Part shown: piece by piece, positions 25,993-35,368 of the stretch
Layout of the letters: the number at the start of each line of letters is the position of its first letter
Numbering within the stretch: the first letter of the stretch is position 1
Assembly: GCF_000368765.1 (NCBI RefSeq)
Contig: NZ_KB849655.1
Span: 187,484 to 251,483, forward strand
Origin: Acinetobacter junii CIP 64.5
GTDB lineage: Bacteria; Pseudomonadota; Gammaproteobacteria; Pseudomonadales; Moraxellaceae
DNA: 64,000 nucleotides
Reading direction: 5' to 3'
The notes under the pieces: model-generated
Seen by the model: the letters and a program-made list of their open reading frames with translations, nothing else
Told to the model about the DNA's origin: nothing
Databases searched by the model: none
Translations under genes and position numbers: made by a program

Positions 25993-26487
25993 TCAGGCAA
26001 TTTCTGCAATCTGCCCAACTTGATGATAAGTACGGTTAAAATAGACTAACCCTTGATCATGCTGACCTTGTTGGATAGCTACGATACGACAAATAAAAAT
26101 GGTATGTGTTCCAACTTCCTGAATCTGCTCAATTTGACAATCAAAACTAACCAAAGCATCTTTTAACACAGGTGCGCCAGTTTCTAATTCTGTCCAACTG
26201 CCATATTTAAAACGTTCTTCAGGACTCATCTTTGATGAAAACACTTTAGACATATGCTGATGATGTGCTGCCAAGACATTCACAGTGAGAATTTTATTTT
26301 CAACAAAGTGTGTATGTGAGCTAGAAGCGATATTCATACATACCAAAAGTGTTGGTGGTGAATCTGTCACGCTGCACACAGCTGATGCCGTAAATCCATA
26401 TCGACCTGTAGAGCCAATCGTTGTTACAACACTCACTGCACTTGTTAGTAAAGACATTGCATTTCTAAAGTCTATTGCTTCAATCAT
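25993..26487 (-). CDS. Flavin reductase (FMN-binding split-barrel family)
   Basis: 164 residues with the chosen start at 26487, preceded by GAGGAAC at proper spacing; an open frame runs 37 codons further upstream but has no family likeness. Motifs FRNAMSLLTSAVSVVTTIG, GFTASAVCSVTDSPPTLLVCMN and the C-terminal GRTYHQ-like FNRTYHQVGQI are typical of HpaC-like NAD(P)H:flavin reductases, which feed reduced FMN to monooxygenases. Placed in the mesX-mesD cluster, it may supply reduced flavin to an oxygen-dependent step there. Confidence 0.85.
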   Translation of the reverse strand: MIEAIDFRNAMSLLTSAVSVVTTIGSTGRYGFTASAVCSVTDSPPTLLVCMNIASSSHTHFVENKILTVNVLAAHHQHMSKVFSSKMSPEERFKYGSWTELETGAPVLKDALVSFDCQIEQIQEVGTHTIFICRIVAIQQGQHDQGLVYFNRTYHQVGQIAEIA

Positions 26488-26673
26488 TAACTTGTTCCTC
26501 AATTGAACCGTACCTTTTAGATTTAGCAATATCATGCTATTCCATTTCTTAGGCACACCATCTGCATGTGTTTTTAAATAGATGCGATCTTTGATCAAGA
26601 TTGACGCTAAAAGAGACTCATGGCTTGATCATCATTTTGATTGCAAACCATAAATCCTATTTAGCTCAAAATA

Positions 26674-27702
26674 TTAGTTAGATAGTTCTTTTCGAACGAT
26701 TTCTGCACCTGCGCTTAAGGCATTAAGTTTGCCTCTCGCTACATGGCGAGACAATGGCGCCATGCCACAATTGGTTGATGGATAAAGTTTGTCAGCATCA
26801 ACAAATTGCAAAGCTTTTCTTAAGGTATCGGCAACTTCTTCAGGTGTTTCGATATTATTAGTAGCAACATCGATCGCGCCTACCATCACTTTTTTACCGC
26901 GAATTAGTTCAATTAGATCCATTGGTACACGAGAGTTTTGGCATTCTAGCGAAACGATATCAATTTTAGATTGTTGAAGCTTAGGAAAGGCTTCTTCATA
27001 TTGACGCCATTCTGAACCTAATGTCTTTTTCCAATCTGTATTGGCTTTAATACCGTAGCCATAGCAAATATGTACGGCTGTTTCACATTTCAGACCCTCT
27101 AGCGCTCTTTCTAAAGTTGCAACCCCCCAATCATTGACCTCATCAAAAAATACATTAAATGCAGGTTCATCAAACTGGATAATATCAACACCAGCCGCTT
27201 CGAGTTCTCTCGCCTCCTGATTTAAAATTTTTGCGAATTCCCATGCTAGTTTTTCACGGCTTTTATAATGTCCGTCATATAAGGTATCAATCATGGTCAT
27301 AGGACCTGGTAATGCCCATTTGATCGGTTGATTGGTTTGTTGACGTAAAAATTTAGCATCTTCAACGAATACAGGTTTTTGACGACTGACAGCACCCACA
27401 ACGGATGGAACACTTGCATCGTAACGATTTCGAATTCGAACCGTTTCACGCTTCTGGAAATCAACGCCATCTAAGTGTTCAATAAACGTTGTGACGAAAT
27501 GTTGGCGTGTTTGTTCACCATCACTTACGATATCGATGCCGGAGTGTAATTGCTCGTGCAGTGACAGTCTTAAAGCATCTTGCTTAGCCTCATAAAGTTG
27601 TTCATCTTGGAGTTTCCATGGCGACCAAAGCTTTTCAGGTTCAGCTAACCAAGAAGGTTTTGGTAAGCTGCCAGCAGTTGATGTCGGTAATAATCGTTTC
27701 AT
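26674..27702 (-). CDS. mesD: Folate-independent methionine synthase, MesD type (core MetE)
   Basis: 342 residues, about the size of the catalytic domain of MetE alone. The zinc ligands are present: H211 and C213 in AVHICYGYG, E253 in SLECQNS and C312 in STNCGMAPLS. The N-terminal folate-binding half of MetE is absent. Encoded 23 bp after a DUF1852 gene, this is the arrangement described for MesD, which needs MesX and oxygen and whose methyl donor was not identified. It transfers a methyl group to homocysteine. MetZ at 5422 makes the homocysteine. Confidence 0.85.
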   Translation of the reverse strand: MKRLLPTSTAGSLPKPSWLAEPEKLWSPWKLQDEQLYEAKQDALRLSLHEQLHSGIDIVSDGEQTRQHFVTTFIEHLDGVDFQKRETVRIRNRYDASVPSVVGAVSRQKPVFVEDAKFLRQQTNQPIKWALPGPMTMIDTLYDGHYKSREKLAWEFAKILNQEARELEAAGVDIIQFDEPAFNVFFDEVNDWGVATLERALEGLKCETAVHICYGYGIKANTDWKKTLGSEWRQYEEAFPKLQQSKIDIVSLECQNSRVPMDLIELIRGKKVMVGAIDVATNNIETPEEVADTLRKALQFVDADKLYPSTNCGMAPLSRHVARGKLNALSAGAEIVRKELSN

Positions 27703-27725
27703 AATCAGTAATCTTCTATATCGGT

Positions 27726-28721
27726 TTACACAGCAGCATAATTTTGTTCGGTGTAGTTCTCAGCCCACTGTTCGAGAATCTCTCGATAAGGTTTGATAAA
27801 TTGCTCTTCAGTGAATTTGCCTTGTTTTACAGCTAACTGACTACGCTCTTCACGGTCGTATACGATTTGCGTTAAAGAGTAATCTTGGTATTTCAAACTT
27901 GGTTGATAACATTTGCCCGCTACAGAGTTAGCATTGTAAATTTCAGGTCGGTAAATCTTTTGGAATGTTTCCATTGTGCTGATTGCACTAATGAGTTCTA
28001 GGTTGCTGTAATCACTTAGCAAATCACCTGAAAAATAAAAAGCTAATGGCGCTACACTGTTAGCAGGCATGAAATAACGTACTTTTAACCCCATTTTCTT
28101 GAAGTATTCATCAGTTAGAGAATATTCATCTTGTTGATATTCAACGCCTAATACAGGATGAACATTTGCAGTTTGATAATATGTTTTTGTGCTCGACACA
28201 CTCAGGCATATCACAGGTGCTTTATCAAAATTCGCTTTATATGCCGCTGAGTTGATTAAGTGTTTAAAAAGCTTGCCGTGTAATACACCAAAGTTATCTG
28301 GCGCACTAAATTTTGCTTGATTTTTACTGTGTTCTAGTAATAAGACACTAAAATCATAATCACGCACATAAGATGAAAAACTATTACCTACCATGCCATC
28401 AATACGCTTATTTGTCTGATGATCAACAATTGTTGTTTTTAGCATTTCAATAACTGGAAATGCATGACCATTACCTTCGATATCCATATTTGCTGAAATA
28501 ATATCGATTTCAACTGAATAACGATCCGCTTTTGGATTATCCCAATGTGCTAAGTCATTGAAACGATTATTGATCATTTGTAAGGTTTTACGTAGATTTT
28601 CTTGACGGCTCTCACCTCTTGCTAAATTTGCAAAGTTAGTTGTAAGACGTGTGCTTTCTGAAGGATGATAATTTTCATCAAAACGAATACTTTTAATAGA
28701 ACATGTAAATTTTTTACTCAT
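27726..28721 (-). CDS. mesX: DUF1852 protein, MesX partner of MesD
   Basis: 331 residues, soluble, with no domain I can name other than DUF1852. It begins MSKKFTCSIKSIRFDENYHP. It is the first gene of the operon. DUF1852 proteins have been shown genetically to be needed by MesD methionine synthases. The biochemical role is unknown; since the pair is oxygen dependent and lies with a flavin reductase, an oxygenase role is a fair hypothesis. Confidence 0.82.
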   Translation of the reverse strand: MSKKFTCSIKSIRFDENYHPSESTRLTTNFANLARGESRQENLRKTLQMINNRFNDLAHWDNPKADRYSVEIDIISANMDIEGNGHAFPVIEMLKTTIVDHQTNKRIDGMVGNSFSSYVRDYDFSVLLLEHSKNQAKFSAPDNFGVLHGKLFKHLINSAAYKANFDKAPVICLSVSSTKTYYQTANVHPVLGVEYQQDEYSLTDEYFKKMGLKVRYFMPANSVAPLAFYFSGDLLSDYSNLELISAISTMETFQKIYRPEIYNANSVAGKCYQPSLKYQDYSLTQIVYDREERSQLAVKQGKFTEEQFIKPYREILEQWAENYTEQNYAAV

Positions 28722-29111
28722 TGTACTACTACCCTAATCTCTAAGATAAAACCTGAATTTCTGTATGAAATAATTTATACATGAATGTTCACATGAGTAA
28801 AAATGATTTAATCTAACCAAAAGATGAATAAAATTCATGGTTGTGTGTTTTTATGGGTTTCAGTGCTCTAACCTGAATGAACTTCATCATGAGCTGAAAA
28901 ACTATCAGGATATTGATTGAATTATTGCTATAAGGGTGTGTTTGTAATTTGGAGTTATTCTTTAGATGATGACATACAATCTTTCTTTTCTATTTTTTCG
29001 TTTACAACGATATAAAACTTGAATTTTATTAATCGAATAACAGAATCCCATATAAAAAAGACGATCCAATTTTTAAGTCAGATCGTCTTTATTCATATCA
29101 GTGAATTGGAT
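28722..29111. promoter_or_regulatory. Upstream region of mesX, with TTCAGGTT motifs
   Basis: 390 bp with no gene. Minus-strand copies of TTCAGGTT occur at 28750-28757 and 28870-28877. A third lies at 31351-31358 in front of the neighbouring TonB-receptor gene. A short palindrome TGAA-TG-TTCA is at 28782-28791. The region ends with the receptor's terminator. Confidence 0.5.
29057..29092 (-). terminator. Intrinsic terminator after TonB receptor gene
   Basis: Stem AAAGACGATC / GATCGTCTTT with a T-rich tail on the minus strand. Confidence 0.88.
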
Positions 29112-31316
29112 TTAGAAATTCACCGACCAAGAAAATTGTGCGGTGCGTGGAGCGCCTAGGAACAAATAATCATCCCCAAAGAAGCTTCCCGCATCTCTCC
29201 AATATTTTTTATTAAATAGATTGTCAACATTGAATCTTAACGTGTTTTCATAGCCATTAGCTTTAAAGTTATAAGCTGCACCAGCATTAAAAACTGTGTA
29301 GCTTGGAACTTTTACACTGCCTATTTTATTGGCATATTTACTTGAACTGTATTGTGTACCAGCCAGTAGTCTTAAGCCTTCTACTTGTGGCAATTGATAC
29401 GATAAATAAGTTGCAAAACGTACTTTAGGAACATTCTGAGTTTGATGGCCTTGATATTCAGCGACATCAATCTCTTTTAAGCGTGAACGAGTCAGCGCCA
29501 AAGTCGAGACCATATCTAAATTCTGTGTCAAACGTCCTTGCAAACCAAGTTCTAAACCTAAGTTATGTTGTTTACCATCAGTTAAGTAATAGTTATCAGC
29601 ATTCGTATATTGATGATCTTGTTCTAGATCAAATATTGCTGCTGTAAATAACATAGATGGTAATTGATGCCTCAATCCCAGTTCATATTGGGTGGATTTG
29701 ATTGGAGCAAGTGTTTCAAATGCATTACCGACAATCCCTTTTTCTTCATTACCGAAGGCATACCACGGCGCTTGTCCGCCATCACTTAGACCTTTGCTAA
29801 ATGATGTGTAAACTTGCGTATTTTCCCAAGGTTGGTACATCACTGCAAATTGTGGCAAGAATCGGTTTAAATCTGTATCACGAATCATATTCGCTGCCGC
29901 ATCATAAGCTTTCTCATCTAAAGAAAGGATTTTTCCACCTATATGAACTGACCATGCGTCATTGAAACGGATTTGGTCTAGTAGATTTAATGCGGTTTGC
30001 TGACTATCAAGGGACTTATAGCGATTGCCTAGAGCTACATCTGTAGGCTTATAGTCCACAGTATTGTTATAGATGTTGCCCGTACCAACGAGTTGATTGA
30101 TTGCATCATATTGAGCACGTCGTTTATAGGTATGAGATAACTCGACATTTAAGCTATGCTGCCATGTCCCTGTTGCGAACTTGCCGTTTAATCCTGTTTT
30201 AAATTGATTTGTTAAATAACTATCATCTGGACTACGGAAATCATAAATATCGTAGTTACCTTTTTGATCAAAGGTATTGCCTAAACCTGTAAATTCACAA
30301 ATCTCACTATAACAACCCCACGGGAATGCTGAATAGTCATCAACGACTACACGGCTTTGCGAAGCGGATAAGCTTGCTGTCCAATCATCATTGAGACGAT
30401 GCGTATATTTTAAACTCGTATTCAGACTTTCATTAGTAACGGGTTTACTCCAACTTTGATAACCCAGTAAACGATCCCATTCCACATTAGTCGGTACAAT
30501 TTTTCCATCTAATAATTGATAGCCTGGTACCGAGCGCTGACGTTGGCGTTGTGATTCAATATCAAACTCAAGTTTTGAATCATCAGAAATCTTCCAGTCC
30601 AAAGCAACTGAACCAAAAAGTCGCTTCCCATTTGTATGCTCTACATACGGATGAATCTCTTCGTGAGCTAAATTGATTCGATAGCCAAATTGTTGATTTT
30701 CACCCACGATATCGCCTATATCTGTTGCGATACGATAACCACCCTGACTATCTGTTTCTAAGGTAACTGAACGAATATCCTTTGGACGTTTAGTCACGTA
30801 GTTAACTATTCCACCTGGCGTAGACATACCACTTTGGATTGCGCTGATACCCTTTAAGATCTCGACTTGCTCTTTATTTTCTAACGCAACATTTTGCTCG
30901 CCTCTAAGTAAGTTGCCATTGAGTAGATAACTTGAACCTAGATTGAGCGCGAAACCACGCATAATAAAGTTTGAGTAATAGCCAATAGGCGCATAACCAT
31001 CCCCTACAGAAGCATCATTTTTCACAACGTCAGCCAGTGTTTTTGCATGCTGATCAGCAATGCGTTCGGCAGTAATCGTGCTCACTGAAGCAGGAATTTT
31101 AGCAACGGTTTGTTGATTAAAACCTGATAAATTGATTTGAGGTTGGTAGTACACACTTTGAATGGATTGTGCTGCTAAAGTGATAGTTGGAAGTTGCGAA
31201 ACAGTGTTTTCATCTTCTGCATTTGCGACGACTGAGCTTAGTCCCATACACGAAAATGAACCAACGGTTAGAAGCGCTTTTTGTAAACGAGAAAATGAAA
31301 ATGGATAAGTTTTCAC
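29112..31316 (-). CDS. TonB-dependent siderophore-type receptor
   Basis: 734 residues. A signal peptide (to about residue 33, ending VVANAEDE) is followed by a plug domain with IPASVSTITAERIADQH and EQVEILKGISAIQSGMSTPGGIVNYVTKRP, then a 22-strand barrel ending AQFSWSVNF with terminal Phe. The sequence fits the FhuA/FpvA-like ferric-siderophore subgroup. No TonB-box could be assigned with certainty. No siderophore biosynthesis genes are adjacent. It stands upstream of mesX on the same strand and shares a sequence motif with it, so its ligand may relate to methyl or sulfur supply rather than iron. Confidence 0.9.
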   Translation of the reverse strand: MKTYPFSFSRLQKALLTVGSFSCMGLSSVVANAEDENTVSQLPTITLAAQSIQSVYYQPQINLSGFNQQTVAKIPASVSTITAERIADQHAKTLADVVKNDASVGDGYAPIGYYSNFIMRGFALNLGSSYLLNGNLLRGEQNVALENKEQVEILKGISAIQSGMSTPGGIVNYVTKRPKDIRSVTLETDSQGGYRIATDIGDIVGENQQFGYRINLAHEEIHPYVEHTNGKRLFGSVALDWKISDDSKLEFDIESQRQRQRSVPGYQLLDGKIVPTNVEWDRLLGYQSWSKPVTNESLNTSLKYTHRLNDDWTASLSASQSRVVVDDYSAFPWGCYSEICEFTGLGNTFDQKGNYDIYDFRSPDDSYLTNQFKTGLNGKFATGTWQHSLNVELSHTYKRRAQYDAINQLVGTGNIYNNTVDYKPTDVALGNRYKSLDSQQTALNLLDQIRFNDAWSVHIGGKILSLDEKAYDAAANMIRDTDLNRFLPQFAVMYQPWENTQVYTSFSKGLSDGGQAPWYAFGNEEKGIVGNAFETLAPIKSTQYELGLRHQLPSMLFTAAIFDLEQDHQYTNADNYYLTDGKQHNLGLELGLQGRLTQNLDMVSTLALTRSRLKEIDVAEYQGHQTQNVPKVRFATYLSYQLPQVEGLRLLAGTQYSSSKYANKIGSVKVPSYTVFNAGAAYNFKANGYENTLRFNVDNLFNKKYWRDAGSFFGDDYLFLGAPRTAQFSWSVNF

Positions 31317-31350
31317 AGTAGTTGCCTAACCCCAAAAAAGATAATGGTAT

Positions 31351-31358
31351 AACCTGAA
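31351..31358 (-). promoter_or_regulatory. TTCAGGTT motif upstream of TonB receptor
   Basis: Same octamer as upstream of mesX, here 35 bp before the receptor start and also followed by a TATCTT-type stretch and TTAGG. Confidence 0.4.
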
Positions 31359-31534
31359 TTTTCGAGGCTGAGTATTCACAATTTTTGATGCTTGAACAAG
31401 CGCCTTTGCTTACATATATCTGAATTTTTAGCTACTCCGATAATCCGACAAACAAAATGACCAGTTCAGCCAAACCGTGTTAGTATTTGAAAATGACAAT
31501 TCATCATGTCAAATTAAAAAAGAAAGGAATTGCT

Positions 31535-31966
31535 ATGCTAAAAATGCAACAAATCAACATCACTCAAGAGTTCAATGCCCCTGTCGAAAAGGTATTTGCG
31601 ATCCTCAGCGAACATGAAAATTTGAATAAGCTCTTCGCTCCAGCAAAAGTGACTCGTTTGAGTGATGGTCAAGATGTACGTAATGGGGTTGGTTCAGCGC
31701 GTAAGTTATCTATACCACTCACACCTTCATTTGTTGAAACAAATTTAGTCTATAGAGAAAATGAATTGATTGAATACGCGATTACCAGTGGTATTGCACC
31801 AATTAAAGCGCATCGCGGCGTAATGAAGTTTACTGATTTGGGAAACAATCGTAGTCGTTTGGACTATACGATTAGCTTTAAGGGTCGTGTGCCTTTTATT
31901 GGGCCAATTATCAAATTGGCATTACAAAATGGTGTGAGCCGTGGACTTAAAAAACTAAAAGTATAA
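31535..31966 (+). CDS. SRPBCC (START-like) family protein
   Basis: 143 residues from the ATG at 31535, chosen because GAAAGGAA sits 6 bp upstream; a longer frame from 31487 lacks this. It begins MLKMQQINITQEFNAPVEKVFAILSEHENLNKLF, the usual first strand and helix of polyketide-cyclase/SRPBCC proteins, which bind hydrophobic ligands. No catalytic role can be assigned. It has its own terminator. Confidence 0.82.
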   Translation: MLKMQQINITQEFNAPVEKVFAILSEHENLNKLFAPAKVTRLSDGQDVRNGVGSARKLSIPLTPSFVETNLVYRENELIEYAITSGIAPIKAHRGVMKFTDLGNNRSRLDYTISFKGRVPFIGPIIKLALQNGVSRGLKKLKV

Positions 31967-32004
31967 GTTTTAGAGAAACTTCGTATTCTCTAATTTGAAT
32001 CTTA

Positions 32005-32036
32005 ACTCCCATAATCTATGATTGTGGGAGTTTTTA
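32005..32036 (+). terminator. Intrinsic terminator after SRPBCC gene
   Basis: Stem ACTCCCATAAT / ATTGTGGGAGT with one mismatch and a TTTTT tail. Confidence 0.85.
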
Positions 32037-32141
32037 TTTGCTGTATAGATCAACTTTTCTTTGAAAATTAATTTCTAAAATAACATTCAGTTCATTTTTA
32101 AGATAAATTAGATCTATTCAATAATTTACTTAGGAAAAGCG

Positions 32142-33023
32142 ATGACTCTTAAGCAGCTAAAGGCATTTTTAGCACTTGCGCGTACTTTAAATTATGCCAA
32201 TGCTTCGCTGGAACTGCACTTAAGTCAGTCTGCTTTAAGTCTAAGTATAAAAAGTTTAGAAGATGAACTCGGCGGTAAGTTATTTAATCGAAATACACGT
32301 CGTGTTGAACTGACTCAAGAAGGTAAATCTCTCATTCCCTACGCAAAAAAACTATTGGCAAATTGGGATGAAATGGAAAATGACGTTAAACAACGCTTTA
32401 AATTAAATCGCGGCACACTTAGTATCGCCTCGATGCCCTTTTTTACCCATGCGATCTTGCCTGATGTGATTCATTCTTTTTTATCTGAGCATCCAAACCT
32501 TAATTTTTCGATCCATGATATTCCAAATGAAACCATTATTGAAAAAGTTCAAGATGGTATCTTTGAGTTAGGCATTTGTTTTGAACCAGAACTGACCGAA
32601 GGCTTAGAGTTTGTGCCTTTGTTTGATGAAGACTTTCTCGCCTTACTTCCTAAAAATCATGCTTTAGCAGACAAAGCACGTATTACTTGGCAACAATTGT
32701 TTGCTAATCCTTTTATTACACTACAAAAGCCATCGATTGTTCGTCACTTGGTTGAGCAAAACTGTTTGCGCAACAATATGACTTTGGATTTGAAAATAGA
32801 GTGTCATCAGATTTCTTCACTATCTAGTTTTGTTGCACATGGTATTGGGGTAAGCGCGATTCCTCGACATTTTGCTAAGCATATTGATTTAACAGAGAAT
32901 GTATTACTCGAACTGGAAGATGGAACCATCCACAAAACGGTTGGTATCGTCTATAAAAAGAATTTTGAAATATCACATATTTCGGCACAATTTATTCAGT
33001 CATTGAAAAGGTATAAATTTTAA
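32142..33023 (+). CDS. LysR-family transcriptional regulator
   Basis: 293 residues. N-terminal winged HTH (LKQLKAFLALARTLNYANASLELHLSQSALSLSIKSLE) and the two-lobe effector domain. It lies upstream of, and on the same strand as, the CoA-transferase/thiolase locus, so it is the likely activator of that ketone-body or short-chain fatty-acid locus. Because that locus is broken, the regulator may be orphaned. Confidence 0.9.
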   Translation: MTLKQLKAFLALARTLNYANASLELHLSQSALSLSIKSLEDELGGKLFNRNTRRVELTQEGKSLIPYAKKLLANWDEMENDVKQRFKLNRGTLSIASMPFFTHAILPDVIHSFLSEHPNLNFSIHDIPNETIIEKVQDGIFELGICFEPELTEGLEFVPLFDEDFLALLPKNHALADKARITWQQLFANPFITLQKPSIVRHLVEQNCLRNNMTLDLKIECHQISSLSSFVAHGIGVSAIPRHFAKHIDLTENVLLELEDGTIHKTVGIVYKKNFEISHISAQFIQSLKRYKF

Positions 33024-33253
33024 ATAACTCATTATTGTAATTGGTTATATATTTTTTACTTTTAAATAAATATATTTATTATTAATATTTTCAATTGTTT
33101 ATGAATTTTAATCTATTATTTTTTAAGATTAAAATCCATCCAAATGAATCAATTTATTAATTAAACTCATTAATCCTTGAGAAAAATCAACTTCTATCTA
33201 CCTAGTCCTAATGCTAAAACTAAATCACTAAGGGACGATAGGACAATAATAGA

Positions 33254-33958
33254 ATGAATAAGGTATATGCCAGTGCTGAGGCAGCAATCAAAGATGTGGT
33301 TGCTAATAACCAAACCCTTGCCGTGGGCGGTTTTGGGTTATGTGGAATTCCTGAGCAGCTCATTGTCGCGGTTAAAGAAAGTGGTGTAACAGGTCTTACT
33401 TGTATTTCAAATAATGCAGGTGTTGATGATTTTGGCCTAGGTATTTTATTGCATACCAAACAGATCAAAAAAATGATCTCATCTTATGTGGGTGAAAATA
33501 AAGAATTTGAACGTCAATATCTAAATGGCGAGCTTGAAGTTGAATTAACTCCACAAGGAACATTAGCTGAAAAATTACGCGCTGGCGGTGCTGGTATTCC
33601 AGCTTTTTATACGAAAACTGGTGTAGGAACTCTGATTGCTGAAGGCAAAGAAGAACGTAATTTTCATGGTAAAAAATACATTTTAGAAGAATCTCTTACT
33701 GCTGATGTTTCTCTTATTAAAGCTTACAAGACAGATAAAGCTGGAAATTTAATATTCCGTAAGACGGCTCAGAATTTTAATCCTGAATGTGCAATGGCTG
33801 GGAAAATTACCATTGCTGAAGTGGAACAAATCGTTGAGATTGGTGAATTAGATCCAGATGAAATCCATTTACCAGGGATTTATGTGAATCGCATTATTTT
33901 AAATGCATCACCAGAAAAACGTATCGAACAAAAAACTTTAAGCATGGAGGCAGTTTAA
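33254..33958 (+). CDS. scoA: 3-oxoacid CoA-transferase subunit A
   Basis: 234 residues, full length. The glycine-rich CoA-binding segment [13 protein letters not shown] is at the N-terminus, and [21 protein letters not shown] matches subunit A of succinyl-CoA:acetoacetate transferases (ScoA/AtoD-like). It needs subunit B for activity, but only the first part of that gene remains next door, so this protein is probably non-functional unless another B subunit partners it. Confidence 0.88.
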   Translation: MNKVYASAEAAIKDVVANNQTLAVGGFGLCGIPEQLIVAVKESGVTGLTCISNNAGVDDFGLGILLHTKQIKKMISSYVGENKEFERQYLNGELEVELTPQGTLAEKLRAGGAGIPAFYTKTGVGTLIAEGKEERNFHGKKYILEESLTADVSLIKAYKTDKAGNLIFRKTAQNFNPECAMAGKITIAEVEQIVEIGELDPDEIHLPGIYVNRIILNASPEKRIEQKTLSMEAV

Positions 33959-33959
33959 A

Positions 33960-34160
33960 ATGGCTTGGTCACGTAATGAAATGGCACAGCGTGCTGCACA
34001 AGAACTCGAAGATGGCTTCTATGTGAACTTAGGTATTGGCTTACCTACCCTTGTTGCCAACTATATTCCAAAAAACATGAATGTATGGTTGCAGTCTGAA
34101 AATGGGCTGCTTGGTATCGGCGCATTTCCTACTGAAGAAACCTTAAGTGACCATCAATAA
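33960..34160 (+). pseudogene. scoB: 3-oxoacid CoA-transferase subunit B, 3'-truncated
   Basis: The first ~60 codons match subunit B ([26 protein letters not shown], then [17 protein letters not shown]), including the catalytic-Glu motif SENG. The match stops near 34138 and the frame closes at 34160. The normal protein is about 215-220 residues. About three quarters are missing, and DNA from an acetyl-CoA acetyltransferase gene follows at once, which marks a deletion junction at about 34138-34150. Confidence 0.88.
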
Positions 34161-35076
34161 ACTATGTGGTTCTGCGATGAAAGCAGTATTGATGGCATCA
34201 GATGCTTTGAAAGCTGGTAGTGCAAATATTGTGGTTGCGGGCGGTATGGAATCAATGACCAATGCACCATATATCTTACCTAAAGCACGTGGTGGCTATC
34301 GTATGGGACATGGTGAAATCAAAGATCATATGTTTCTGGATGGTTTGGAAGATGCTGAAACTGGTCGTTTAATGGGTTCATTTGCTCAGGATATGGCAAA
34401 TACTAAAGGCTTCACCCGTGAGCAAATGGATAACTTTGCGATTTCTTCACTCAAAAAAGCTCAAACAGCGATTACAGAAGGATATTTCAAAGATGAAATC
34501 GTCGCTGTAGAAGTTAAAACACGTAAGGGTGTTGAGGTGATTGACCAAGATGAGCAACCTCTGAAAGCAAATCTTGATAAGATTCCGACACTACGCTCTG
34601 CTTTTAGCAAAGACGGTACGATTACGGCAGCCAATTCGAGTTCGATTTCGGATGGTGCTGCGGCTTTGGTACTTTCTACAGAAGATTATGCACAAGCAAA
34701 TGATTTAAATGTCTTGGCTAAGATTGTAGCTACTTCGAGTCATTCGCAACATCCAAGTGAGTTTACGATTGCTCCAATTAGTGCGATTCAAAAAGTACTT
34801 GATCGTGCTGGCTGGTCAGTTGAGGATGTCGATGCATGGGAAATCAATGAAGCTTTCTCGATGGTGGCTATGGCTCCGATTCATGAGTTAGGTATTGATG
34901 AAGCTAAAGTCAATATTCACGGTGGCGCATGTGCTTTAGGTCATCCGATTGGTGCGACAGGTTCACGTATTATTCTTTCATTGATCTATGCATTAAAACG
35001 TCTAGGCAAGAAGAAAGGCGTCGCTGCATTATGTATTGGTGGTGGTGAAGCAACAGCTGTTGCGATTGAAATCTAA
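34147..35076 (+). pseudogene. atoB: Acetyl-CoA acetyltransferase, 5'-truncated
   Basis: 309 residues against about 392 for the family. It enters at [14 protein letters not shown], which holds the nucleophilic Cys, and keeps NEAFSMVAMAP, the His motif GGACALGHPIGATGSR and CIGGGEATAV. The first ~83 residues, which form part of the thiolase core, are missing. The only available start is the GTG at 34147, inside the scoB remnant and without a clear ribosome-binding site. Active enzyme is unlikely. Confidence 0.87.
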
Positions 35077-35093
35077 ATTATCAAGTATCAATA

Positions 35094-35120
35094 AAGCATC
35101 TCAATCGAGATGCTTTTTTT
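35094..35120 (+). terminator. Intrinsic terminator after thiolase remnant
   Basis: Stem AAGCATCTC / GAGATGCTT, four-base loop AATC and seven T. Confidence 0.93.
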
Positions 35121-35300
35121 GCATAAAAATGATGTGTGGAAAAGGTTTGATCTGATTTATATTCATTTTTCTTTCTAGATTGAATGAAAAAATAGATACC
35201 AGTCTCATGTAAATCCAAGTGTTTTAAAGAATTAAGGGTTGTCAGGAATTGAGCCAACTCACTTCTATTCTTACCTTTTTGATTTTAAGTTCTGTCTGAA

Positions 35301-35334
35301 ATAAAAAAAGCACATCAGCCTATCTGATGTGCTT
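35301..35334 (-). terminator. Intrinsic terminator after AAHS transporter
   Basis: Eleven-bp stem AAGCACATCAG / CTGATGTGCTT (35309-35319, 35324-35334) and a T tract on the minus strand. Confidence 0.92.
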
Positions 35335-35368
35335 TTCATGTTTTATAGAAGAATCAAATCATATTAAG

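Noticed and set aside
26488..26598. Longer N-terminus for the flavin reductase
   Set aside because: The downstream ATG has a good GAGGAAC site and family-like start; the extra 37 residues have no likeness.
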